Of a DNA stretch of 64,000 nt, positions 1-34,641 are shown in pieces (positions within the stretch are counted from its first letter, which is position 1; every line of letters starts with the position of its first letter). Made by a program: the position numbers and the translations under genes. Where the stretch lies: the NCBI GenBank assembly GCA_963691655.1, contig OY829326.1, forward strand, positions 41,133,989 through 41,197,988. Direction: 5' to 3'. This stretch comes from Toxonevra muliebris (lineage: Eukaryota > Arthropoda > Insecta > Diptera > Pallopteridae). The notes below the pieces were generated by a model, which worked only from the letters and a program-made list of their open reading frames with translations, did not search any database and was not told the DNA's origin.

Positions 1-700
1 TTCGCTCATCATGACCTTGCCAGTGAAATCAATGTATTTTCATATGCTTGGTGATAAGCCTTACAAAGCATTGCTCGTCACTGGCTTTCAGAGGCATGCA
101 TTCGGACGGGGAGGATGAGACTTATAGAAGGTTATTTCGTCCGTGGAGAGAGGTTTCTGCTTCTCAATTGCTGTGTGTGGGATTCTAAACATACGAAATC
201 CTTGACCATACTCTCAATAGTAATTTTTTATCAAAGATGCCGTGACTCTTTCTTTGTTAACACAAGATACATCATTTTGTCCTCGTTCAAATCTAGTCCC
301 ATTTTCCAGGTAGGACAGTTCTGAATTAACAGATCAGTAAGAATTCGCTGATAATTCCAATGTGAATAATTGGTGAAACAAGATCATATTCCGACAGTGC
401 TATTGTGTTTAATATTGATTTAAAGCAGCTTAAAGTCATAGAGACAAACAGTTAAATTTATTGTTATTATAAGGCTGTTAAATTAAATTCAGCCTAAAGG
501 TGTACAATAGAATTTTAATTATTACCATAAATTCATGCACTTATGTTTAGGGTACGTTGGCACTTACTATTTTTGAATTATATGACGTATAGTACTATAA
601 TTAAGCAACTCTGCAACCGCTATTAAAACAAAATCAAGCTTCACACATTTACAACCCTGACTGAAATTAAAAGTCAAAATTCCATGGCATCCCAGCAACT
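1..700. other. Upstream region of Chd64, no gene seen
   Basis: No reading frame here resembles a known protein. The longest frame (115-324) has no recognisable motif. The stretch is ordinary AT-rich fly intergenic DNA and presumably carries part of the regulatory region of Chd64, whose transcription start is placed near 717. Confidence 0.5.
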
Positions 701-710
701 AGTCAGTCAG

Positions 711-749
711 TCATTCAGTCAATTCTTAAAACTCGTTGCGTGTGGATAT
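711..749 (+). promoter_or_regulatory. Chd64: Chd64 core promoter: initiator plus DPE
   Basis: TCAGTC at 715-720 matches the Drosophila initiator consensus TCAKTY, with A+1 at 717. GGATAT at 744-749 sits exactly at +28 to +33 from that A and matches the downstream promoter element RGWYVT at all six positions. I see no TATA box 25-35 bases upstream. The initiator lies in a cluster of TCAGTC/TCATTC repeats (703-720), so start choice may be slightly spread, but only the A at 717 gives exact DPE spacing. Inferred from consensus and spacing. Confidence 0.72.
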
Positions 750-962
750 TCCAGAAATTAACAACTCGTTCGTTCGCCTTATTGTGATACAAATAAACAA
801 ACAATCCCACTGTGGCCAACAATTCTGTGCGTTTTTGCATATATAACAATCAACAAGAAAACTAACCAACCAACCGCCACCACCTACTTATCTACCTGCA
901 TATATACGTGTGCTTTTTTTCGTTTAACTTCCTAAAAGTACCTAAAACTCGTTTAAACCAAA
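717..962 (+). other. Chd64: Chd64 5' untranslated leader
   Basis: A leader of about 246 bases between the inferred start and the ATG at 963. It is rich in CAA/ACC repeats, typical of fly leaders, and I see no upstream ATG in it. The bases before the ATG (ACCAAA) fit the fly translation-start consensus well. Confidence 0.55.
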
Positions 963-23080
<22,118 letters not shown>

Positions 23081-23786
23081 ACATGCTTCAAGTAAAAAAC
23101 CAAACAAATTAGGGCGCCAGCAACAGTACTTATGATGAGAGTTTGTTGGGGCTATAATCAACGATTTCATCTTTGAAGTCTACCACAAGCATTCCCGTTA
23201 AACGAAAAACAACAGATGTATTCCAATTTTACATTCTACACACACATATATTTTCCTTTTCAGTTAACTTTTACTATTTCACCACCACTCGTAATTTATA
23301 AGTATAAATTTTAACAATTTTTGAATAGGATATTTTTCAACACAAAAACAAATATGAATAACTTGATAACAATGTATTTTTCTTGATAATAATATCTATT
23401 TTTATATTGGCACATAATTTGCAAGCGGAGTTCAAAATTCCCTATGCTATTTCATATTGTGCCATTATGCATTTATTTTAGAGCACTTATTCTCTCTTGT
23501 ACCAATTATACAATACAAAAGTAAGCAATCAACACCAAAATATCATCTAAATATTATGCACTAAAGAGAAATATTTGCGAAAGGGAGAAAAGAGAGCAAG
23601 CAACAGGTGGTACTCCTTTTGAGAATGGCCTTTAAAAAAGAATATTAAAAATATTACCGTGTACAATGAAACGTAAGTGTCTTGATTACAAAATTAATGT
23701 TGAACATAAATAAGAATGCATAAATGTATTTATAAATAAAATATATATTTAATTGATCTGTTAATTCATGTTGAGAAAGAAATAAA
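23081..23786 (+). terminator. Chd64: Chd64 3'UTR and poly(A) signals
   Basis: Non-coding, AT-rich DNA after the stop at 23080. AATAAA occurs at 23735-23740 and again at 23781-23786, giving a 3'UTR of roughly 0.7 kb if these are used. Confidence 0.6.
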
Positions 23787-24406
23787 AAAAACTGTATCGA
23801 GAAAACTATTGTTAGTAATTTATTTTTCGGAAAATTTTATGATGGGTCATAAAATTAGTGGTGCATTTCTTGTAAGACACAATGCTTCAAAATCAGAATC
23901 ATTATGAAAACTTTTCTTGAGGTATATGAACTTTTATTATTTTTCTTATTATGGTTCTCCACATATGCCGTTTTAAACAATTCGTTTGGCAGCCAAACTA
24001 TTAATACAGTACCACAAAAAATTTAGGAAATACACTGTATTAAAAATAAGGTTTGCTTGGGAAGTAACTCAAGCCTACCCATATTTTGATAAATCATATT
24101 TTCATACCAAATCTTAGTACCCACCACAAATATGTACATGGAAAATGCTTCGTTCTCTTTTTCAATTCCACCCGCATTTTTTGCAGCGTGTGTAAATGGT
24201 TCTCGAGATAAATCCGAAGAAGCATTCGAATTATGTAGGAAGAAAGGACCCCACGCCTATCCATATTTTTCTCACTGCCGTTTTTTCTTATATGGGAGGT
24301 ACAATGCCGCTTTTTCTAACCTCACTCACCTTTTTCCAGGTGCATGACCATAGGTGATAGCAAGATTTCAACAATTTTACCTTGGCAAAAACCACACATC
24401 TTTGTT

Positions 24407-24672
24407 GTTGCGTTCAGAAGACACAGCTGTTGGCTAACAGAGGACAGCGTGTCTTCTGAACGCGTAGTTGTGTGTTTTTGATAAGCACAACTGTTAGCAT
24501 TTGGATGCCATTTTTCCCATCATATTATTTTTCCGATCTTTCATGCCAACATATTGTTTCTCAAAAATTTTACAGATGCATCATGCCGTTCAGAAAACAC
24601 AGCATGTTTAAAAACAACAGCTGGCAATTTACAAGCAACAGTTTAAAGTTTTGTGTGTCTTCTAAACGCAAC
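24407..24672. mobile_element. Two foldback hairpins sharing a GTTGCGTTCAGAAGACAC arm
   Basis: GTTGCGTTCAGAAGACAC at 24407-24424 pairs with the reverse motif (GTGTCTTCTGAACGC) at about 24445-24459. A second hairpin runs from GCCGTTCAGAAAACACAGC near 24584 to GTGTCTTCTAAACGCAAC ending at 24672. The outermost arms also pair with one mismatch in 18. So either one MITE with a repeated internal terminus or two adjacent copies. CAACAGCTG motifs recur inside. Non-coding. Confidence 0.65.
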
Positions 24673-25773
24673 CAATGTCAAAATCAGTCGTACAACAAGA
24701 CAATGGTCTCATTCACGGACACACAACTGTTGACTACGATAATCACTACGCTTGTGAATGAGTTTTTACAAAACTAGCACAATTAGGTGGCAAGTCAGCT
24801 GTTATCTACCATTTCTCATTGTTCATAAATTTTTAAAACAAAAAATTAAAAAACAAATAAAAAAGCAATCGTATTCCCTCTAAACTTAATCTCTACATGC
24901 TTCATTTTTATTATTATTATTATTGGTGATAAACTTTTACAAACACGTATTTGCACAAACAGCTGTTTAGAACTGTCAATCAGTAATTACAGTATTTAAA
25001 ATCGCGTCTGCTTTGCCGTAGCACAAAGTGATATGTGCAATCGGAACAAAAAATCAAAAACTGTTGCCAATAGTTGTATGCTCGTGAAGAATGCGACCAA
25101 TCTCAAAATGGAGAAAAAAAAGTAAATAAATAATCAAAAGTAAACGATTTTGACAGCCAATGGTATTGACCACAAAGAAAGACCAAGAATGAATTGTTGG
25201 TAACTTAACCTTGGTTAAATAAATAAAATAGCATGCAATACAACCATCTCTTTCTAACACATTGGATTCAATTAGTTCCAATTTTTACTTCATGTCAGGG
25301 TTGCATTTCGCTGTCCAATTTCGTTCCGTTCAAAAATTTAAATTTTAAATATTTTAATGCTGGTGTGGTACACCATACGACGTGGCCCTTATTATATTTT
25401 GTGTATGCATTTTTTGTTAGACCAATTTATGTGTTAAGACTTTTGGTTAAGATAACAGGATTTTTTGGTCGATATTTTTAATACGCATATAGTAAAACTA
25501 TGTATTTCAATCTTTAACGTTTCGACTTTCTTCAAAAAAAACTTAAAAAACTTAAGAAATCACGTAACATTTTTTATTGCATTAACAAAATGCATTATTA
25601 ATTATACTGTGCGCATTACACATCTTATTCAAAACTGTTACAGAACATCGTAATAACAAAATAAGTAAGTAATAATTATTATTATTTTAGTTCCTTGAAT
25701 ATTATATTTTCTAAAATTACACAAAGAAAATTTAGAAAAAGGTATTTTATTTTGAATGCTAGTTTCTCAATCT

Positions 25774-26045
25774 GTGGTCGCAGTAGTCTAGTGGTTAGTG
25801 TGTTGGACTGCCCGCAGAGGTGCCCGGGTTCATATCTCGGCACGCTCAAAAATCAAAAATAAAATTTTCTACACGGCACCACGTGTTGGCTGGCAATGGC
25901 AAGAGTAAAAAAATGCCTATGAAAAGCTTTTCATTTAGCCGTTCGGCATAAAACTGTAGGTCCCTTCTATTCATGTATAAATATAACTCACACAACATGA
26001 ATGGATGCGAAAAGCTCGGCCTTGTGCGATAATAGTAGTAGTAGT
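25774..26045 (+). mobile_element. tRNA-derived SINE, family C, with clean target duplication
   Basis: The head has an A-box-like AGTCTAGTGGTTAGTGTG and a B-box-like GGGTTCATATCTCGG. The body carries TGGCAATGGCAAGAG and GCCGTTCGGCATAAA, resembling part of family A, and the tail is a (TAG)n run. The 13-base direct repeat AGTTTCTCAATCT flanks it exactly (25761-25773 and 26046-26058). The intact duplication suggests a fairly recent insertion. Confidence 0.88.
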
Positions 26046-27148
26046 AGTTTCTCAATCTTCTGTAAGTATAAAATTTACGATAGCCATAAATTTTGTAAAT
26101 AAAAATTTGTTTCAGTTTTCCCACCTAGTCAGAAATTATATATTTTGTCATTGTTTTGGCCCTTTTTAATTTTTTTCATTTTACAATGCAGATCTTACTG
26201 TTTGTAGACATTTTAAATGGATCATTTAAGAAAAAAGTTTTAATTGTTGTTTTCAAAATTCCAATACTTAGTTTAGGGTTAAGATAATCGAACTCTAAAA
26301 CATTATGAATTTGTCATTATAGCGAAACATGACTTTTTTGAAAAATATGTAAAAGTCTAAAAATTTTTAAGTTTTGTAAAATATATAATTGTGTAGATTT
26401 AGCATTTTGTGCCATTCCTTATAATGTAAGGCATAAACAAACTCTGCCGATTGCTGCAGAAAAACATTCCATGGTGGTACCAGATTTTATATTTATATTC
26501 TCTCTGTTAATTCCCAAATCCATGAATTACATTAGGATTAACATTAACTTTAGCTCTTTCCAGCTACGAATATTTACTTGGATTTGTTATAATTCAACTT
26601 TAAACTAAATTGGAAGAGATTTAATGTCAACCTTTTTATTTATTTTTAATTTATTTTATAATATAAAAGATCCTTAAGCTACAAAATTTACAATCTTTAA
26701 TTTAAGAAGCTGCAAGCCAAGGTTTGTTGAAATTATTAAAAATTATAATTTGAACAAAACTATTCTGCACTTTTCACTGTCTTGTGATATTAAACTAGAC
26801 ATTATCTTAAAGTAAAGTACAGAGTGGTTCCGTTTCGATGGTCAACATGTAAGACAATAGGGAAGGTTGAAACTAGTTAAAAACGATTTATATTAAATAC
26901 TAGGCTAAAATTATAATGAAAAATAAAACTAAATTAGTAAAAAAATATAAGGATGAACTTTGTTCATAAAACAAGTACAAAAAGACAATCCGGACGAGAT
27001 CATAAAAGTTATTTTCTGCTAATTCCATAAAAATATGTGTAACAATAATTCCTAGCAAACATTTTTACGAAATTTTATGAGAATATCCGTATAAAAATTA
27101 GGAGTATGGTTAAAAATTTTAAACTTTCATATGAGCAATGTTTAACAC

Positions 27149-27154
27149 TTTATT
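27149..27154 (-). terminator. Poly(A) signal of the small - strand gene
   Basis: TTTATT on the + strand is AATAAA on the - strand, about 113 bases after the stop codon at 27267. Confidence 0.5.
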
Positions 27155-27266
27155 TATATGAAGAATCGAAATAAAAATGCGCTTGGGTTAGTAGTTTTAT
27201 ATATATTTAATAACGAGTACTATTTTACATATACATAATTTGCAAATTGTAGATTCACCATTTGAA

Positions 27267-28881
27267 TTAAGTACGTGAACTTGTCTCCAAATTAAAATCA
27301 TGGAATAACTTATTGAATTCTTTTGTTAGAGCATGACGTGGAGTTTGCCACAGCAAGCAAAACCTTCGAATCTCTTGGTTACTTCGAAGGAGAGTCATAT
27401 CCTCTGCAAGAATATGAGAGAATTGTAAATTTTTGTTATATAATACATACAAAAATTATGGGGTAAAGGCATTTTCTTAATTTCACTAGAAAAATAATTA
27501 TCGCATTTACGACTATATCGTCATAACTAAATAAAATTTTCAGTAAACGCTTTTAGTGTTAAATTTTATACATTTTGTATGACCGTAATAATGAAGCATC
27601 GTCATAAAATAAACCAACATCCATTTTTTATCTTAAGGCACCTTAATGTACTAGAAGCTCAGAAAGGTTGACTCTCAGAAAAATTTACTGTCCAGAAAGA
27701 GTAAGGTAAACGTTACCTTAAAAAGATGGCTTTTGCTTAACTGATTACTTTTTGAACTGCGCATCAATCTTCTATGGATTTTGAGAACCAAAAAAGTTGC
27801 AAAGGTCTGGGCATTTTGATCAACTTTTCTGAGCTTCTAAGTTAGAAAAAAGGTTGTTCATAAATATTTCAGTTATTTTTAAATATTTCTAAATTCCATA
27901 GAATCTCATTAGCAATTTTTACAAATGTTTAGTTTTCGCCACAGCTGCATAATATTTCACCGTTAAGAATTTCTTAACCGTAGAGAAATAACAAAATCTA
28001 GAATTAAACTTGGTTTTGATCCAACGTAAAACAAAAAAAGTGGTTCTGCCTTTCAACTACTAGAAACGAACAAGCAACTATTCAAAATTAATTTTTTGAA
28101 TTTTTTGGAAATTCGCAGCATCAATCTATATATATACATATATATAATATATACAATATATATAATCCTATAATTGGTCATCTGCTAGGCAAATACATGC
28201 ATTGGAATTGTGTGTGTGTACGCATTAAGGAAACTTTCAATTTACGTGTGTATATGCCACACATAAAAATTAGTCTTTTGTAGACCTGAACAGGTTTGAG
28301 TTATTAATGATACATTAGGAAACTTTCCCCATTAAAATCTCTTACCTGCTACCATTTCTTTTATTTCGTATTCGGCGTCGTAGAGACGCATGATTTTCTC
28401 AACAAAATCTAAAAAGTCCGAAATCTTCCAATCATTGTAGAAGACATGATCACGTATACACTGTATGTTACGCCAGAATCGAAATTGTTTAAGTGAACGG
28501 CGTGTTCGATCGTTGGCTGCCGAAAGTGAAGCTATAATTTTTAGGAGATCCTGAGTGAGTAAATTCCGCTCCCGTTGCATAAGAGCCATTTTAGCTATTT
28601 CTCTAGCTTCGCCGCGTGGAGAATTCAAATTTCCAATAACCTTCTCCAATGTTAGAATTTTTCTATTAATTCTGGCCAGTGCAGTCACAAGTTTCCAGCC
28701 AGAAAAATGAGAAACGCGCCATATTTTTGAATCTGCATTAAGATCCTCTATAATTATATGAAGTCTGCATTTAATAGATTGGATCGAATTGCCTTAAAAA
28801 AGTTTTAAGCAATTATTTATTTATTAAAGTTTCCTTATTTGTTAAATACCTACGATTACTACTATGATCTGGTGCTTTCAT
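27267..28881 (-). CDS. Unrecognised three-exon gene, 195-aa helical basic protein
   Basis: Read on the - strand: exon 1 28881-28850, exon 2 28764-28346, exon 3 27403-27267 (588 bases, 195 aa plus TAA). Donors are CGTAG|GTATTT and GCAG|GTAAGAG; acceptors are TGCAG|ACTTC and CTTGCAG|AGGAT. Phases (2, 1) match, and introns are 85 and 942 bases. The protein begins MKAPDHSSNRRLHIIIEDLN. It has no signal peptide or membrane segment and looks mostly helical and basic, with tryptophan-bearing motifs (IWRVSHFSGWK, FRFWRNIQCIR, YNDWKISDFLDFVEKIM). The C-terminus is FHDFNLETSSRT. I cannot place it in a family; a small coiled-coil structural or complex subunit is possible but not shown. It converges on Chd64 and lies downstream of skd on the same strand. 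Exons 2 and 3 are well supported; exon 1 is a little less certain. Confidence 0.8.
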
Positions 28882-28942
28882 TTGAATTTTATACATATTT
28901 ATATTCACTATAGTTTAATCTTCAATTTCTTTTATTCACAGT

Positions 28943-28950
28943 CTTTTATA
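28943..28950 (-). promoter_or_regulatory. Candidate TATA box of the small - strand gene
   Basis: TATAAAAG on the - strand, about 62-69 bases before the ATG at 28881, which would give a leader of roughly 35-40 bases. I see no strong initiator at the expected place, so this is tentative. Confidence 0.4.
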
Positions 28951-29279
28951 CTAATCTCTCAAAATGCCGTTACTTGTTTACACATGGTTGCACGTTATCC
29001 CTTATCCAGGGATGTCATTCTTCTCATTTCTCTTCTGCTTCTACTATTCACTATCCAGTACATTATAGAAAATTCTTTTCATTTGGCAATTTTATTAAAA
29101 ATTTGTTACAGTTAAATAATAAGCCTTTTTTTTTTTGCATAATACTTTTTAGAAAATACATAATAAGATCAATTGCATTCTCAATTTAAGGGAACCTTCT
29201 GGTCCAGATTCTTAAAAAATAATTTTTTTTTATTTCAAAAGTATAGCCTTTTAAAAGTGTACTATAAAATTTTCGTATC

Positions 29280-29756
29280 AATAAAATAAAGAATTTTTAG
29301 AAAAATAAGTAATATTTAAAATGGAAAATGTTTAAAAGACATTTGAAAATTAATTAATAGTATATTACTTAATTTTTAACCACATTCTCCACAAGTTAAT
29401 GACGCAATTGTCTGTTCAACTTCTGACGCTGTAGGAGCTTCTGCTATTTCTGAATAACGCAAATGGTGATTGTGAATCAGAAGATTCTACAAAAGGAGTC
29501 AGGCGAGCTATTTATGTTTAATTTTTTCATTATTTATTTATTTTCTTCTAAGATTTAACAATTTTTGTTTGTTAAATACATACACATAAACTTTGTTTTT
29601 TGAATTTAACTGTCGTTAAAATTTGACGTTTTGTTTCGTGCAAGAAAAGTGGTTTTGTGCGTTCCCGTACTTTTGTGCATTTTTGTGTATCAGAGAGAGC
29701 ATTTTTAGTTTACTCTCAGTTTACCAGACTTGACCCAAAAAGTACGGGAACGGACC
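29280..29756 (-). mobile_element. GGTCCGTTCCCG MITE, truncated copy 1
   Basis: Inverted relative to the fuller copy at 35.4 kb and matching it over more than 450 bases with few differences. It ends at the right in GTACGGGAACGGACC followed by TAA. The left end runs out near 29280, where similarity fades. It lies 400-900 bases upstream of the small - strand gene. Confidence 0.78.
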
Positions 29757-30149
29757 TAATATTTGCAGAAAGGCAGCAATATAACCATACCGACCATAAC
29801 CATTCCAAAATATTTCGTGCATAGTGTTTTTCTTCAACTTTTTACTTTTTTATTTAGTTAATTTTATAAACTCGTAGGCGAATGCAAGAGAGTCTCAACT
29901 TTACTCATTTACGTTCCTAGCCATAGGTGGAATGATTGGAATACTGATTCTCTGGTTAAATATGATTCCACAATGAAAACATCTCTTTCGAAACAATATG
30001 GTTAAGAGAATGATTTTATTACACTTTTTGTGGCAATCAAATATCAGAAGGAGAGGTTTAACATACCATATTCTGCCATATTAATAACTTTCCAAAACTA
30101 AATCGGAATTTTTTCTTCCCCAGGTCAGAAATAACACGAATTACAATAT

Positions 30150-30360
30150 ATATGTACACAACCCTAGGCAATTCCGCATAATGTCGCTGCTACTATGACA
30201 TTGGAAAGAAAAGAACTCTGGAGCACTTCCTCTGTGGTTTACCGTCTTAAGATTCTAACCCCTTGGCAAACCATTCCTCGGTGGTATAGGGGAACGTTAA
30301 AAGCAAATACTCTGCTGAAGTTTTGGGATTTGTTTCAATAGCTTACGAGTCCTGACACAG
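30150..30360 (+). mobile_element. LINE ORF2 C-terminal remnant
   Basis: A broken + strand frame contains CRCYYDIGKKRTLEHFLCGL, the cysteine-histidine knuckle pattern of LINE ORF2 C-termini. It is followed by a stop, then a frame like that near the end of ORF2 (SAEVLGFVS). Dead fragment. Confidence 0.6.
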
Positions 30361-33300
30361 GAACAGAAATTAAGCTTTAAGGCACTATTGCACTATTTAG
30401 TTATTAAGCGCTTAATAGCAACCAACCACTTAAACTACATATTTCTGAAATATTTTTTGTCTAAGTCGTACTGTTGCAGACAAAGTACCTTAAACCCAAA
30501 AAAAAGTTCTATTCTCTTTCTGAAGAAGGCAAGATTGCGAGAAGTGTCGAAACCTGTACCGTGGTATACAGATGCCATTTATCAAAATAATTTTAAAATT
30601 TTCTTAGGCTACCAACAAATTTCATTTTAAATAAAATTTCCATGAGTGTATATTGAAAAATTTTATTTGCGTTCAAAAAATTCCTAACTTATTTAATAAC
30701 TTACAATTTATGTATGTAATAATAATAATAATAATTTTCATTTAAATTGCTTAATATTAATTTTACTACAACAACATTTCTTTTTTTATTTATGATTTAA
30801 TGTAGATTTATACCTATATACATATATAAATATGTATATATATATATGTATGTATATGTAAACTGATGCACTTTTTGTTAAGGAGTCAGGGTTTTGGGAA
30901 TGTGAATGAGGCTAAGGCCCATTTTATATATGTATGTGTGTGTTTTATAAACAAGTTATCGTAAAATGACATCGCTTCTGATTTTTATTTTGGCCTATTT
31001 TATAAATTTCAAAGATGAGTTTTTCATTCTTTGTTTACTTAAATAATAGTTTTTTTTATTTATTTTTTATTAACTAAGCACTACAATACATTTTTGCATT
31101 TTGATGTATATCTCTTTGATTTATTTTTTATTTTTTTTAGGTTTTATTATTTTCTTATTACTTCAAAAAGTCAAATGCACTAAACTCTCATTATTATATG
31201 CTAAATAATTTTATTATTACCAAATAGTTTTTTATATATACGTATATATAAATTATTTTTATTAAGCTTTGCTTTTTATCATTTTAATATATAATATGCA
31301 CGTTTTATAAATGTAATTAATTGCTATTATTTTAATATTGTTTTTATTCATATTTCAGTTTACATCAAATGTAAATTTCAATTAAGACTGTTCCCTTTTC
31401 CAAATGTTCAAGTTCAGTTTTGTTTTCTTAAAGTTCAATAGATTATTTTAGTTGGTTGGACATCATTTTAACAATATTTTTTTTTTTTTTTTGGATTTAT
31501 GGCTATGCAAATACATGGTATGATACTGTATAAATTCAATCCTATAACTGTAGGATGAACCTCAATTTTACAACTGAGTTATCTTTTATTAATTCTCAAA
31601 CAATTGCAATGCCATTTTTTTTTTTTTTTTTTGCCTTGGCTTAGATTTAAACTCGTGATCTGCATTTACCAATCCTGCCCATTAATTACTGTTTCAAAAC
31701 GATAAAAAGTTTAATGCTTTGGATTAACTACTAAGTGTGATGAGTGAACTAACCATGATCATGTAACGAAGTTTAATTTAATTCCTAAAGCGCACAAATA
31801 TTGAAGTTCTTAAGAGGGATACGTTACTACTTTTTGAAGAATCATATGTGAAAGCCATTCGAAATTTGTAATCATCAGTAGGGTGAAATTAATAAGGAAT
31901 GTTTCCATATTCTCTGAACGATTTTTTAAAATATAATATGATAAAAAAAAAAAAATAATAATAATAAATTATGTTAGCGGATCTACATATTTAGGATCAT
32001 ATTACATTTTGAGTGAATATATGTATGACGAGTTTTTCATGTTGATACCAGAGTCACAGCTACTGTGTAGCTTATACCCCTGAAATTTCTTCACTCACTT
32101 TTTTGTTCGGTGTTGCGTTTCTGGAACCCGAGTATCCTAACGCCTATTTGGAGGGTACCAATTAAGACATTCCAATGTTCCATAAGCTTAAGGGGCAAGG
32201 AAGTTCCACTAAAAGTGGCAGCAATGGAATTATAATTTTTTTGTGGATTTTGTTAAGCACGAAGAATAGATCTTCAGATTAGGTGATTTTGTTTAGTACT
32301 GATAACTTGAATATATGTAAGACAGCCTTTTTGTGCGCCACAAGGGCCTTGGATGAACGATCGGCCAAGAAAGAGATGTGACTTGGTAACGTGTAAATGA
32401 GGACAAAACATATGACTGTAAATAACGACAATCAAGTTGCACAAGTATTTTTCCCCAAACTCCTGTTTATTAAACAGTATATCTGGTTATTTTCCCATAT
32501 ACACACACAATTATTACTTTCGAGAGATAACCAGTCATAAAATTATCCAGTTCTGTTTAGTCATACATAGCAAAAAAACGTATAATCTGTGCCAATAAGA
32601 CAGAGTTACTAAAGTCAACATAAGCGAAAAAATTGAATTTCAAAATACCTTAGATTAGCATAAAATAATACATGGTAAACTTTTAACAGTTTAATCTTCA
32701 ATCCCAAACTTAAACCTATCCGACTTATTGACACAGATATATATGTATGCGGTTATATACATATATCTTGAATGATACAGTATGGATTGATACTTTATGT
32801 CTGCGATAGTTATTTCCAATAAATTTCATTCCCTCAAGATGCCGTTTTCTATTCCTTTGAGCGTATAAATATTTCTAAGCATTGTATTTTGATCGATACT
32901 TCATTTTATTTACAATTCAAAAACATATTTACATATTCTCATAGTCATTCTCATTACATTACAAGCATATTAAATGTAAAATTCAATTTAATATTTTCTG
33001 TTTCTATTATTATATTCTTCTCTCATACATACTTACATACATATGTATTGTTTTATTTGTTGCTGTTGTGTATGTATGTATATAAAGTTACAAAAATGAA
33101 ACCGTTTTGTTTAACAAAAATATTTTTTTTTATTTATTATTCATCGAGAGTTAAAAAATGTATAATAAAGAAAAAAACAAATAAATTGTATCAAAATCAC
33201 CACTTAATTAAAATTCAACTTAAGCTTATACATATGCACATACATATATCTAAAATTGGAACTTTAAGAAAATTACATCAGTTGCATGCATTTAAAAATT

Positions 33301-34620
33301 TATTACATGAATGCTTCAATGACTATACGAAATATGTGTTTGTACGAACACAAAAATTTAAAAAATAAAATGCATTTTAATTGTACTTATTAAAAAGGAA
33401 AAGAAACACGTTTAAAAATATATACATAACGATGGGTCCGAGCAAAAGCCATTACATATGAAAAATTAAAGGGATATTGTATACCGTCGCCTGGTATCAA
33501 ATTCAGTAATTTGTGACATTGTTTTATGTTTTGAAGCCAAATTTTTCAAGTGCATTAATCTCGCTGTTCTTGCAGTTTCCCCAAATTTAATTTTCCTCAT
33601 TAAGAGTTTTTGCAATAAGTTTTATTTGTCTCTTGGACAAATAAATCCGTGGCGGATTTCGAAATGGTTGTCTGATTTGCCCGTCTCTATATACACTGTT
33701 TCTGTGACGACTACATATATACGTTCCTTAAGCCTGTTATGCATTACCTAAAATTAACTAAAAACATGGAACAGTAGTCAAGACTTTGAAAAATTAACCC
33801 TTAGATTTAATTTTCATAGTCTACTAAAAATATAATGATTATTAACTTTGTTTGAACTTGTATCTAAATAAACCTGACCTGAAATATTTATTTTCGTTTA
33901 GTAAAGAATTATGGGGGTAATTTTGAAATTAGTATATATCGGCAAAGATTATAAGTTTATAAGTATGCAACCCATCCCATAAGTTCTATACAGTCACTAT
34001 GGTTCAGAAATCGATTGCATAAACTTCATTTGTGAACTTCACAATAAAAAAAAACAATGTGACTTAACAAAAATATTTTCAGTGTTCCGAAAAATATATT
34101 CATTCGAAATTTCGTTTTCAGCATCAATTAACTTCAAAAATTAAGACATTTCTAATGTTTGGAGAGGGAATTGAAGGTAAAAGGATGGAGTTTGAAATTG
34201 GATGCTATAAATCATTAGATTGTTTTAAGAAGAAGCATAAGGTACGTACAAAAATTGTTAACAATTGTTAATAGCTTTCACTGGAAAAGTGTTCAAGTAC
34301 TCGAAAAATTTTCAACGAGAGAGACAAACGAGAGCGTAAGAATGTGAGAGAGAAAAAAGTAGTTGAACGTATCTGAAAGTAAAATTTTTACTTTCACAAA
34401 TTTTCAGCTGCCGAAAAAAAACAACTGTCAAATATAAAAATGTCAACAATAATTTTGGTTGTGTTAAATTTCTTAGAGTGAATTTATGATGTTGAAAATG
34501 GAAATATTTGTGAATGCGAGTGTACCACACGAAATGATTTTAACAGATTACTCTTTAAATTAATTAAATTGAATTGTAAACTGCACAATATTTTTTCGCG
34601 CTTAAAATTAACAACAGATT
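30361..34620. other. AT-rich intergenic stretch without a gene
   Basis: Very AT-rich with TATG/TATA simple repeats, poly(T) runs and small islands of unique DNA. The 159-codon frame at 32889-33368 is low-complexity (Ile, Phe, Tyr and Lys from AT-rich DNA), with no domain or splice support, and I do not call it a gene. Confidence 0.6.
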
Positions 34621-34641
34621 TAGTCGAAAGTTCTTAATAGT

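Larger units (their letters stand above)
23787..27148. other. Intergenic region between Chd64 and the small - strand gene
   Basis: The two genes converge on this region. It holds a SINE (25.8 kb) and paired foldback hairpins (24.4 kb). The rest is AT-rich with no frame I can support. The frames at 24132-24347 and 25233-25481 show no domain, splice or codon signal. Confidence 0.6.

Noticed and set aside
32889..33368. A 159-codon frame on the + strand
   Set aside because: AT-driven composition (Ile, Phe, Tyr, Lys, Ser), embedded TATG repeats, no splice sites or domain, and no neighbours on that strand.
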